The position numbers were made by a program, and so were the translations under genes. From DASRAP01 sp035277145 (GTDB lineage Bacteria > Gemmatimonadota > Gemmatimonadetes > Gemmatimonadales > Gemmatimonadaceae), in contig DATELA010000012.1 of NCBI GenBank assembly GCA_035277145.1, forward strand, positions 11,067-75,066: 64,000 bases of DNA, in the 5' to 3' direction. Under the pieces are notes generated by a model. It was not told the origin of the DNA. It did no database searches and worked only from the letters and a program-made list of their open reading frames with translations. Shown piece after piece: positions 16,014 through 23,410 of the stretch; within the stretch, counting starts at the first letter, position 1, and each line of letters begins with the position of its first letter.

Positions 16014-16571
16014 ATGCCTGTGACGGCCTCGGTCGTAACGGCAGAGCTTCCGGATTCTGTCCTCATCCACCGTTTTCTCGACGGCGATGAGGGCGCGTTT
16101 CGCACGCTCTATCACCGGCATACGCCGCGATTGCGGATGGTGATCTGGCGCCTGATGGGCCAGAACGACGCCGAGGTCGATGACGTGTTGCAGGAGACGT
16201 GGTTCAAAGGGTGCCGTGGCATTCACGCGTTCAACGGCGATTCGAAGTTCTCGACGTGGCTCACGTCGATTGGTATTCGCACGGTGTATTCGCGGTTCGC
16301 GCGCAACGGTGAGTCACACGAACAGTTGTTCGACGAACTCCCCGCAAACGACGGACCCGAACCGGCAGGCGCGGTGGATCTCGAGCGAGCGCTCGCACTG
16401 TTACCGAAGCATCAACGAATGGTTGTGGTGTTGCACGACATCGAAGGATTCACGCACCAGGAAATTGCGCGACAGCTCGGCGTCGCAACCGGAACATCCA
16501 AAGCGACGCTCTCACGAGCCCGAACGAACTTGCGACGATTGTTGAATGGAGGACTCGCACATGCACGATGA
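16014..16571 (+). CDS. ECF RNA polymerase sigma factor
   Basis: 185 aa. Region 2 runs about 15-95 (LIHRFLDGDEGAFRTLYHRH, DVLQETWFKGCRGIHAF, SKFSTWLTSIGIRTVYSRF). Region 4 is in the last 60 residues with the helix-turn-helix FTHQEIARQLGVATGTSKATLSRAR. ATG 16014 is chosen because longer frames would translate the repeat element. The gene overlaps the next by 11 nt, so sigma and putative anti-sigma are coupled. It is likely autoregulated, but the upstream promoter would lie in or next to the repeat and I cannot point to it. Confidence 0.92.
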   Translation: MPVTASVVTAELPDSVLIHRFLDGDEGAFRTLYHRHTPRLRMVIWRLMGQNDAEVDDVLQETWFKGCRGIHAFNGDSKFSTWLTSIGIRTVYSRFARNGESHEQLFDELPANDGPEPAGAVDLERALALLPKHQRMVVVLHDIEGFTHQEIARQLGVATGTSKATLSRARTNLRRLLNGGLAHAR

Positions 16572-17070
16572 ACACAACGAAACCCAACTGAGCGACGCGG
16601 AGCGCACGATGTTCGCGGCACTTCCGCGAGAGGGTGCGATTGACGCAGGCCAGGAAGATCATCTGGTCGACGCGTTGCGCGCCGAAGGGTATTTCCGGAA
16701 GCGACAATCGACGACGCGCTGGGCGTTTCAGCTGGCGGCTGCGCTCGCGTTGTTCGCGGGCGGCGCGTACGGTGGTGCGCGGTACGCCGAACGCAATTCA
16801 CTCGAGCGCATGCTCGCGCGCAAAGATCTCACCGTCGGCGACCGCGTGTTGTTGTTGCAACGCGCGGGTTCGGCGTACATCCACGCCGCAAACGGGTACG
16901 CAGATGCAACCGCATCGATCGACTCCGCCGCCACCGAAGTTGCAAGCCAGGTGCTCCTCGGCGCAGCGCAAGCAGTTGCGCGACGCGACATGGATCGCGG
17001 CGCAAGCGCGTGGGTTGCCGCGATGCTGAAATCAACCAGCTATTCACCTCAACGGATGATTTCTCAATGA
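16561..17070 (+). CDS. single-pass membrane protein, probable anti-sigma factor
   Basis: 169 aa. ATG 16561 is favoured because GGAGG lies 8 nt upstream; ATG 16546 is an alternative. The order is an N-terminal cytosolic part rich in His and acidic residues (HDEHNETQLSDAE), one membrane helix (about 53-72, WAFQLAAALALFAGGAYGGA) and a periplasmic helical domain. No zinc-finger motif is present, so assignment as anti-sigma rests on position: it overlaps the sigma stop by 11 nt and couples to the next gene by ATGA. Confidence 0.7.
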   Translation: MHDEHNETQLSDAERTMFAALPREGAIDAGQEDHLVDALRAEGYFRKRQSTTRWAFQLAAALALFAGGAYGGARYAERNSLERMLARKDLTVGDRVLLLQRAGSAYIHAANGYADATASIDSAATEVASQVLLGAAQAVARRDMDRGASAWVAAMLKSTSYSPQRMISQ

Positions 17071-18452
17071 AGACTCTCATGCGACGAACGTCGCTCGCGC
17101 TCGCGATGGCGTATTCCAGCGCAGCGATCGCACAGAATCCTCCGGTGCAGCAGGCAACGGGGGCAATCGCCGGCGTCGTTCGAGACCGGTACACAAGACA
17201 ACCGATAGAAGGCGCGCAGGTGTTCATTCAGGGCGGCGCCTACGGGACCAGCACGAAAGCGAACGGCACGTACACGATTCTCGGTGTGCCGGTGGGCACG
17301 TACACGGTTGTTATGCGGATCGTCGGTTACTCGCCCATCGAAGTCGAGAACGTTGTCGTTCGGGGTGACGTGCGCCGCGAGTTGAACATGGAGATGACAT
17401 CGGTGGATGCGCAGGGGCAGGTGCATACCGAGCCGGCGGCGGCTGTGCTGCGGGCTGGGACGACGACGTTCGTCGGCAGCGCGCAGCAGACATGTCCATC
17501 GAGCCCCGGCGCACGCTTCGGCGTCAACGGACTGCAAGCCGCGAGCCTGAGTTGGCGGCGCAGTGGCACGGAAACGGTCTACTCGTTCCAATCGGAACCG
17601 GTGGTTATCGAAGTCGAGTCGTGGAGCGCGCTCAAACCCGGCGATGTGATTCTTTCCGTCAACGGTGAACCGATTACGACACGCGGTGGCGCGGATTATT
17701 TCGGCAATCCACCGACTGGTTCTGATATGGTGATTGCCGTGCGTCGAAACGGCGAGCGCATCGAGGTGAACGCGCCCACGTGCGCGGCCGGAGAAACTAC
17801 GCGGCCCTCACCGGCGCGACAGGGCGGCGGTGCCGGCGGAGTAACGGTGACATCTCCGGGGGTTGTGGGTGGCGTTGTCGCGTCGCCGGGTAGCGCTACT
17901 ACTGAACCGACGCGCGTGCGCGGGACACGCGGAGGCGCCGTGCGGGCCGGGACACAAGGGGGTGGAAGTGCGGGCGGTGGAAGCGCGGGTAGCGTCGCCG
18001 CGGGTGGCATCACTCCCACACCGGCGGCGCCACAGCGCCCGGTGCCAATTCCCGCCGACATTGTGAACGACTCACTATCCGAAGCAGTCTCGCTCGCGGA
18101 CTTCGGTGTCGTGTTGTCCTGCGCAACCGCGTGCTACCGCGCCCGCGACAGAGCCGGCACGATCTATTGGCGTTTCATCGATCCACCTGTTGTGCGCACG
18201 CTGCCATTACCGAATCCGCGGCAAATGACCGACGCCGATTGGCCGGTGCTCGACGCAATTCGTCGCGGCCGCGCTGCCGGACTGCACGAAGGCGTCGTAA
18301 TCGAGCGCGTGAACGGACAAGCGGCGGCGAGCGAAGCCGGATCGCGGATCCTGATGTTCCCGGCGCAGCACTATCCGCTCAACCTCGACATCAGGTACGG
18401 CGGTCGCACGCAACGCATCACGCTCAAAGCACCTGCGGACGGCGCGCGTTAG
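17067..18452 (+). CDS. exported carboxypeptidase-regulatory-like and PDZ domain protein
   Basis: 461 aa with a signal peptide (MKTLMRRTSLALAMAYSSAAIAQ). Residues about 32-110 form a CarboxypepD_reg-like beta-sandwich (GAIAGVVRDRYTRQPIEGAQV, NGTYTILGVPVGTYTVVMRI). A PDZ-like domain follows near 190-235 (LKPGDVILSVNGEPITTRGG), then a Gly/Thr/Pro-rich linker (about 250-330) and a second PDZ-like segment at the C-terminus (GLHEGVVIERVNGQAAASEAG). No protease active site is visible, so it is a binding or scaffold protein of the periplasm or outer membrane. The ATGA overlap with the upstream gene makes it the third member of the sigma operon and a candidate sensor or effector. Confidence 0.8.
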   Translation: MKTLMRRTSLALAMAYSSAAIAQNPPVQQATGAIAGVVRDRYTRQPIEGAQVFIQGGAYGTSTKANGTYTILGVPVGTYTVVMRIVGYSPIEVENVVVRGDVRRELNMEMTSVDAQGQVHTEPAAAVLRAGTTTFVGSAQQTCPSSPGARFGVNGLQAASLSWRRSGTETVYSFQSEPVVIEVESWSALKPGDVILSVNGEPITTRGGADYFGNPPTGSDMVIAVRRNGERIEVNAPTCAAGETTRPSPARQGGGAGGVTVTSPGVVGGVVASPGSATTEPTRVRGTRGGAVRAGTQGGGSAGGGSAGSVAAGGITPTPAAPQRPVPIPADIVNDSLSEAVSLADFGVVLSCATACYRARDRAGTIYWRFIDPPVVRTLPLPNPRQMTDADWPVLDAIRRGRAAGLHEGVVIERVNGQAAASEAGSRILMFPAQHYPLNLDIRYGGRTQRITLKAPADGAR

Positions 18453-18474
18453 GTAATCGCGAGACGAAACAGAG

Positions 18475-18507
18475 CGGGCGCACCGATTGGTGCGCCCGTT
18501 TTGTTTT
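18475..18507 (+). terminator. Rho-independent terminator
   Basis: A perfect 10-bp stem CGGGCGCACC / GGTGCGCCCG with loop GATT is followed by TTTTGTTTT. It lies 22 bp after the PDZ gene stop and closes the second ECF operon. Confidence 0.93.
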
Positions 18508-19429
18508 ACGCGTCGATCTTGATTGGCTTCGTGATGTCGACACCCGCGAACGTCGCATCGAGCAACCGCGCCACCTGATCGCTCGCAGCAGCATCGATAG
18601 TTCCACCCGGATGCCGCACACGATTGCTGGCGAGTAAACCGCGCCGGCGCAGAATCTCTTTGCGAATCGCAACGCCGGGCTGCTGTTCAAAAACAATCAG
18701 CGGCAAGTACTTCGTGTAAATACGCCGCGCGCCGTCGACATTGCCCGCGCGAAACTCGCGCACGATCGCCATCAACACTTCGGGAAACGCGAAACCGGTG
18801 TTGAACCCATCGGACCCGCGCTCGAGATCGAAGAATCCGTACAGGCCGCCGAGCCCGGTGAGCAACGATGCTGCGTCCGCGCCCATGCCCGCCTTCAACG
18901 CGGCAAACTTCGGCGGACTCGGCACCGACTCCACCTTGATGCACACGATCGATTTGATCTCCTTCACCAAACGCAACTGAAGATCGACACCCATGTGCAC
19001 CTGGCTGATCGCCGGGTGATCCTGCAACACGATCGGCGCGATGGTCTTTGATGCGATGCGCTGGAAGTAGTCGAACACGATCTTGTCGTTCGGCACCGGT
19101 TGCGCCGACGGCGTGATCATCACCGCCGCCGCGCCTAGCCTGCGCGCTTCCTCGCTCAGCTCGATCGTCGCAGTCGTGCCGGTGTGGCTCGTGCCGACAA
19201 TCACCGGAGTTTTGCCCGCCGCTTTTACGGCCGTTTTCACGAGCGCACTGCGTTCGGCGTCGCTCATACGATTCGATTCGCCGAGCAAACCGAGCACGGT
19301 CACGCCATCAACGCCGACCGCGACGTTGAAGCGAATCATCTTGTCGAGCGATTCGAGATCGAGCGATTCGTCGTCGTGAAACGGCGTCGCGAGAATCGGA
19401 ACGACGCCCGCGAAACTCGGTGTCCGCAT
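18506..19429 (-). CDS. DapA-family (class I aldolase-like) lyase of unknown substrate
   Basis: 307 aa, a TIM-barrel of the dihydrodipicolinate synthase / N-acetylneuraminate lyase superfamily. The Schiff-base lysine is kept (CIKVESVPSP). Two usual features are changed: GTTGE reads GLLGES, and the catalytic Tyr of YNVPxRTG is replaced (LQDHPAISQ). It is therefore unlikely to be DapA itself. An aldolase or hydratase acting on a sugar acid or hydroxyproline derivative is possible. The start ATG overlaps the SDR stop (TGATG), so both are one operon and may act on the same pathway. It is convergent with the PDZ gene terminator. Confidence 0.85.
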   Translation of the reverse strand: MRTPSFAGVVPILATPFHDDESLDLESLDKMIRFNVAVGVDGVTVLGLLGESNRMSDAERSALVKTAVKAAGKTPVIVGTSHTGTTATIELSEEARRLGAAAVMITPSAQPVPNDKIVFDYFQRIASKTIAPIVLQDHPAISQVHMGVDLQLRLVKEIKSIVCIKVESVPSPPKFAALKAGMGADAASLLTGLGGLYGFFDLERGSDGFNTGFAFPEVLMAIVREFRAGNVDGARRIYTKYLPLIVFEQQPGVAIRKEILRRRGLLASNRVRHPGGTIDAAASDQVARLLDATFAGVDITKPIKIDA

Positions 19430-20217
19430 CAGTACGCCTTCACCATGCCACCGTCGACAAGCACGGTCTGACCGGTGATGTACGTATTTGCCGGGGAACC
19501 GAGAAACACCGCGATCGTCGCGAATTCATCAGGCGTTCCGTAGCGGCCGAGTGGAATCGTTTTCGAGGTATCAATGCGGACCTGCTCGATCGTCGTTCCG
19601 GCTTTCTGCGCGCGCATCGTGTCGAGTTGTTCGATGCGATCCGTTTGCACGCGTCCCGGACCAAGCACGTTCACGAGAATCCGGTCTTTACCGAGTTCAC
19701 TCGCGAGCGTCTTGGTGAGCCCGAGCACGCCGGTGCGGAATGTGTTCGAGAGAATGAGGTTGTCGATGGGACTCTTCACCGACGACGACGTGAAGTTCAC
19801 GATGCGTCCGCCGCCTGCTTTGCGCATGTGCGGAAGCGCCGCGCGAATCGTGCGCACGTAACTCAGCAAATTCAGTTCGAATGCGGCTTGCCACGCGGCG
19901 TCGTCGAACTGATCGAATACACCAGCCGGCGGTCCGCCGGAATTATTGACGAGCGTGTGTACACCGCCGAACGCTTCGACGGTTGCATCGATCACCTTCG
20001 CAACATCCGCGGGCTTCGTAACGTCGGCAACGGTGTAGCGCGGTTCATTGCCCGTTGCCGCTTTGATTTCGGCCGCCGCGCGTTTCAACTCGGCGTCGCG
20101 CCGGCTGCAGAGCATGACGCGCGCACCTTCGCGCGCGAATTCGAGTGCGGTCGCTTTGCCGAGTCCTGCGCTCGATGCGCAGACGATGACGGGAACGTCG
20201 GTCAGTCCAAGATTCAT
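19429..20217 (-). CDS. atypical SDR oxidoreductase with altered catalytic residues
   Basis: 262 aa, Rossmann fold of the short-chain dehydrogenase family. The cofactor loop reads CASSAGLGKATA instead of TGxxxGIG, and NNSGG stands for NNAGG. At the catalytic helix the family YxxxK is replaced (NLILSNTFRTGVLGLTKTLA aligns Ser for Tyr and Arg for Lys). This pattern is known for the BKR-like SDR-like subgroup, whose chemistry is unclear. The C-terminal ITGQTVLVDGGMV is typical of SDRs. Start ATG 20217. It is translationally coupled to the DapA-like lyase. Confidence 0.88.
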   Translation of the reverse strand: MNLGLTDVPVIVCASSAGLGKATALEFAREGARVMLCSRRDAELKRAAAEIKAATGNEPRYTVADVTKPADVAKVIDATVEAFGGVHTLVNNSGGPPAGVFDQFDDAAWQAAFELNLLSYVRTIRAALPHMRKAGGGRIVNFTSSSVKSPIDNLILSNTFRTGVLGLTKTLASELGKDRILVNVLGPGRVQTDRIEQLDTMRAQKAGTTIEQVRIDTSKTIPLGRYGTPDEFATIAVFLGSPANTYITGQTVLVDGGMVKAY

Positions 20218-20265
20218 GGCGCGTGCAAAGGTTCAGAGGTCGCGAGGGACAGATAAGGTAATCGG

Positions 20266-20291
20266 AGAGGACGAGAAGACGAGAAGACGAG
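20266..20291 (+). repeat. family E (GAGAAGACG) microrepeat
   Basis: GAGGACGAGAAGACGAGAAG and a further GACGAG lie in the 135-bp gap between the divergent SDR and Rid genes. The same unit, on the other strand, encodes the signal peptide of the M14 peptidase (55881-55916). Confidence 0.7.
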
Positions 20292-20352
20292 TCCCACTGG
20301 TGGAGATTGTGATCCGTCGGCATCGTTGAGGCGCCTGTTTCCCGAGACCACC

Positions 20353-20814
20353 ATGCGATTTGCCACTGCGCTCGCCGCGATTGTGCTCGTTGGATGTACG
20401 ATCGAGCCAGCCGCCGACCTCACCCCTGTGAAGCCTCCCATGGAGCACATCAACCTGTACGACAATTGGCCCTATCCGTTCTCGTCAGCCGTCAAAGTCG
20501 GGAACATGCTGTACTTGTCAGGACAGATGGGAACGGTCATCGAGAACGGCGCGCCGAAGCTCGTGTCCGGCGGCATTGAACCGGAAGCGCGTCAGGCGCT
20601 CGAGAACATCAAACAGATTCTCACCAAGAGCGGGTCGTCGATGGACCGCGTGGTGAAGTGCATGGTCATGCTCGCTGATATGAGCGAGTGGCCGAAGTTC
20701 AATACGATTTATGCGTCGTATTTCCCGGGTCCGAAGCCCGCGCGCAGTGCGTGGGGCGCAGCGGGGCTGGCGTTGGGTGGGCGCGTTGAAGTGACGTGTA
20801 TTGCGACGGTATAA
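20353..20814 (+). CDS. Rid family (RidA/YjgF-like) protein exported as a lipoprotein
   Basis: 153 aa. ATG 20353 begins a clear lipoprotein signal (MRFATALAAIVLVGC). The mature part is a full Rid domain: YPFSSAVKVGNMLYLSGQMG, EARQALENIKQILTKSGSSMDRVVKCMVMLADM, and the C-terminal PARSAWGAAGLALGGRVEV, which contains the Arg that in RidA binds the carboxylate of the imine/enamine substrate. RidA proteins are normally cytosolic 2-aminoacrylate deaminases, so an envelope location is unusual. It stands alone, divergent from the SDR gene and followed by a family B repeat. Confidence 0.88.
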   Translation: MRFATALAAIVLVGCTIEPAADLTPVKPPMEHINLYDNWPYPFSSAVKVGNMLYLSGQMGTVIENGAPKLVSGGIEPEARQALENIKQILTKSGSSMDRVVKCMVMLADMSEWPKFNTIYASYFPGPKPARSAWGAAGLALGGRVEVTCIATV

Positions 20815-20834
20815 CCGGTTTCACTACGACACCT

Positions 20835-20955
20835 GCAGACCACGGAGCACACGGATAACCACGGATACGGCAACCGCAAAATTCTTTGTTAACTACAAAA
20901 CAAAGGCTCTTGTAGTATCCGTGCTCGTCCGTGTCATCCGTGTCATCCGTGGTTT
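20835..20955. repeat. family B palindromic repeat (CCACGGAT arms), copy 1
   Basis: Left arm units: GCAGACCACGGAGCACACGG, ATAACCACGGATACGG. Right arm units: GTATCCGTGCTCGTCCG, TGTCATCCGTGTCATCCGTGG. Inner TTTGTTAACTACAAAACAAA is itself partly palindromic. It lies between two convergent genes. Its right edge touches the stop codon of the lipoprotein gene on the minus strand. Confidence 0.9.
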
Positions 20956-21662
20956 CAGTCGGTTGCCGGCGCCGGCGCGATCACGATTCCGTTGATTGCC
21001 TCCGCGCTCGTCATGATGCGCACCGCAGGATTGCGCACGTCCGTCGTCGTGCCGCCGAGGCGGAACAGTCCGTCCACTTCGACCGCGAATTGCGCGATGC
21101 CGCAGCGTGAACCTTCGAGCCGCTCGAGCGTCGGGCACGCCGAGATCACATTCGCCATCGCGATCTTCGCGCTGCCGTCCGTTGCGAGCCAGCGCGTGCC
21201 ACGCGCCAGGTTGAACCACCGCCCAACCGCCGCGCGGACGCGCAAATCGTTCACGCGATCTACAATCGGCGCGAACGAACCTCCGTCGCCCAGCGTGGTC
21301 ACATGCAACAGCGCGAACGGACGATCGAGTCCGCGCCACGCCATCAACCGGCGACGCGTGACGACTTCACCCGTCGACGTGCGCTCGACGAACGCGATGA
21401 CGAGTGCGTGATAGCGCGTGACTTCGCCCCCAACGGACACTTCAATAGGCGTTGGGCGAACACCAATACGACGCGCGATCGCTGCACCATCGAATACCGT
21501 CGACGCTGATGCATCTGGTGCGGTGCGCGTCTGGAGCGACGCGAGGTCTGCGACCGCAGCTTCAATTTCGAGCGCAGTCGGCTCTGATGGACTGTCGCTG
21601 CACGCGAGCATCGCAATACCAGCTGCAACGCACGCCGTTCGACGAACAAAAACGTTCAACAT
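20955..21662 (-). CDS. lipoprotein of unknown function, probable FecI regulon member
   Basis: 235 aa. ATG 21662 has GGAG 7 nt upstream and opens a lipoprotein signal (MLNVFVRRTACVAAGIAMLAC). The mature protein has no family I recognise. It contains a repeated strand pattern (RYHALVIAFVERTSTGEVVTRRRLMAWRG) and ends GIVIAPAPATD. Two Cys (CPTLERLEGSRC) could pair outside the cytoplasm. It lies 113 bp downstream of the FecI-like gene on the same strand but has its own upstream motif, identical in layout to the one before fecR (21737-21767). So it is probably induced by that sigma factor. Confidence 0.7.
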   Translation of the reverse strand: MLNVFVRRTACVAAGIAMLACSDSPSEPTALEIEAAVADLASLQTRTAPDASASTVFDGAAIARRIGVRPTPIEVSVGGEVTRYHALVIAFVERTSTGEVVTRRRLMAWRGLDRPFALLHVTTLGDGGSFAPIVDRVNDLRVRAAVGRWFNLARGTRWLATDGSAKIAMANVISACPTLERLEGSRCGIAQFAVEVDGLFRLGGTTTDVRNPAVRIMTSAEAINGIVIAPAPATD

Positions 21663-21736
21663 GGAAAGCTCCGGGTTTTGTGGCGGCGAATCGCGCCCAG
21701 CTTCGGACCGACTTGCACCGCCCACGTTCACGGAGA

Positions 21737-21767
21737 AGACACGCGAGTGCCCCTCATACCCTGACAC
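21737..21767 (-). promoter_or_regulatory. putative ECF promoter of the lipoprotein gene
   Basis: Reading the minus strand: GTGTCAGGG, 13 nt, CGCGTGTCT. The fecR promoter region at 22343-22373 has the same two blocks with the same 13-nt spacer and further matches inside it (A, GAG, GGC). The downstream block lies 74 nt before the lipoprotein ATG. Confidence 0.72.
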
Positions 21768-21775
21768 ACAGAATG

Positions 21776-22333
21776 CTATCCCCGGAGCCGGTCCGCCAGC
21801 GCCTCGCGAAGCATGCGAAGTGCGCGCCCCATCAGCGTTTCCACCGTTTTCACGGAAATCTCGAGTGTGACGGCGATCTCGTTGTAGGTGAGGTGCTGCT
21901 CACGACTCAACAAAAACACCTCACGCGCTCGCGGTGAAAGCGCGCCGAGCGCCGATGTGAGCGCAGTCTGCACCTCATCGGCGGCGAGCGCATCGTCTGC
22001 TTCCGGCGCAATGGCCGGACCACCGTCGGAATCGATCAGACTTTCCGTACCACGCTGCGCACGCAGGTAATTCAGCGCGCGATTGCGCACGGCGCGGTAC
22101 AAATACGACGCAAGCTTGTCCGCATCGGGCAGTGCGTCTCGCCTATTCCACACTGCAATGAAAACGTCCTGCACGACGTCTTCCGCGGCATCGCGACTCG
22201 CGACGATTCGCGCTGCGTAGTCGGCAAGATCCGCATACGTCGCCCGGAACAGCCGCTCGAAGGCGCCGCGATCACCGCCGCGTACGGCAGCGACGGTGTG
22301 CGGCGTGAGCAGGCCCGTGTCCACGATCACCAT
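21776..22333 (-). CDS. FecI-like ECF sigma factor
   Basis: 185 aa. Region 2 is at about 18-90 (GAFERLFRATYADLADYAARIV, DVVQDVFIAVWNRRDALP, LASYLYRAVRNRALNYLR). Region 4 is in the last 60 aa (ALSPRAREVFLLSREQHLTYNEIAVTLEISVKTVETLMGRALRML). The sequence type is that of FecI/RpoE factors paired with FecR and TonB receptors. It is divergent from fecR, with an 87-bp shared control region, rather than in the usual sigma-fecR order. A promoter-like motif matching this control region is repeated in front of the next lipoprotein gene. Confidence 0.92.
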   Translation of the reverse strand: MVIVDTGLLTPHTVAAVRGGDRGAFERLFRATYADLADYAARIVASRDAAEDVVQDVFIAVWNRRDALPDADKLASYLYRAVRNRALNYLRAQRGTESLIDSDGGPAIAPEADDALAADEVQTALTSALGALSPRAREVFLLSREQHLTYNEIAVTLEISVKTVETLMGRALRMLREALADRLRG

Positions 22334-22342
22334 ATTATGGAC

Positions 22343-22373
22343 GTGTCAGGGAACGAGTGGCCGCCGCGTGTCT
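22343..22373 (+). promoter_or_regulatory. putative ECF promoter of fecR-fecA
   Basis: GTGTCAGGG (22343-22351), 13 nt, CGCGTGTCT (22365-22373), 48 nt before the fecR ATG. The same layout precedes the lipoprotein gene at 21737-21767. Assigning the blocks as -35 and -10 of the neighbouring FecI-like sigma is inference. Confidence 0.72.
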
Positions 22374-22420
22374 ACCGGGTACCACAGACGGCACCACTGA
22401 CACCCTGCTGACCGACGCTC

Positions 22421-23410
22421 ATGACCCTCCACACGCCATCTGACGAACAGTTGGCACGGTACTTCGCCGGCGAAGCCACCGCCGACGACCGTGCGACGGT
22501 CGAGGCCTGGGCGCGCGCGAACGATGCGCAGCGCGCGGAACTGGACCGGTTGCGACGCGCGTGGGAGCATCGAACGCAGCGACGCGCGTGGAATGTCGAT
22601 CGCGCATGGTCATCGGTTGCGGCGCGCATGGATGACAAAGTCATCCCGCTGCGGCCGCGTGCGCCGTCGCGCGCGCGATTTCTGCTTCCACTTGCAGCAT
22701 CGCTCGTGCTTTTCGCCGGTATCACGTTTGCGTGGCGCCCGTGGGCCGGATCGCCGTTGGCATCGACCCAAGTCCACGCGACGGCAGCGGGCGTCCGGCT
22801 CGATCTCGAATTACCGGACGGATCGAGCGTTACGCTTGGACCTGCATCGGAGCTTCGCGTGCTCGCGGGATTCGGCGGTAGCGAACGCCGCGTGCAATTG
22901 AGCGGTGAAGCGTGGTTCGAAGTGAAACACGACGACAGCCGTCCGTTTGAAGTCCTCGCCGGCACGACCATCACGCGCGATATCGGCACGTCGTTCAGCG
23001 TTCGCGCGTTTCCCGGCGATTCCGTTGTTCGCGTTGTGTTGATCGAGGGCAGCGCATCGCTGCGTCACAGCGATCTGCAACCGGCGGAAGGAGTCACGCT
23101 CACCGCAAACGACGTAGGCATCATGCGCGCCACGGCGCGCGTCGCAACCGTGCAGCGCAACGCCGATGCAGCTCGCCTTGTCGCGTGGCGCACCGGCTCG
23201 CTCGATTTCGACAATACCGCGATGCGCGACATCGCCACAGAACTCGCGCGCTGGTACGGTGTCGTTGTTCGTTTTGCAGATTCGGCTGTCGCCGCGCGCC
23301 GCTACTCCGGTCCGGTGCCAACGAACGATCTCGCGGAGGCGCAGCGTTCTATAGAGACCGCGCTTGGCGTGCGGATCGTGCGCACCGGCGACACGCTCGT
23401 CGTCCGGTAG
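22421..23410 (+). CDS. FecR family anti-sigma regulator
   Basis: 329 aa. The N-terminal cytosolic sigma-binding part (SDEQLARYFAGEATADDRATVEAW) is followed by one membrane helix (about 87-105) and a periplasmic FecR domain (LELPDGSSVTLGPASELRV, RRVQLSGEAWFEVKHDDSRPF, IGTSFSVRAFPG). A C-terminal DUF4974-type domain (MRDIATELARWYGVVVRFAD) contacts the receptor's STN domain. By family, it relays a signal from the outer-membrane receptor to the FecI-like sigma factor. The receptor ATG follows its stop codon without any gap. Confidence 0.93.
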   Translation: MTLHTPSDEQLARYFAGEATADDRATVEAWARANDAQRAELDRLRRAWEHRTQRRAWNVDRAWSSVAARMDDKVIPLRPRAPSRARFLLPLAASLVLFAGITFAWRPWAGSPLASTQVHATAAGVRLDLELPDGSSVTLGPASELRVLAGFGGSERRVQLSGEAWFEVKHDDSRPFEVLAGTTITRDIGTSFSVRAFPGDSVVRVVLIEGSASLRHSDLQPAEGVTLTANDVGIMRATARVATVQRNADAARLVAWRTGSLDFDNTAMRDIATELARWYGVVVRFADSAVAARRYSGPVPTNDLAEAQRSIETALGVRIVRTGDTLVVR

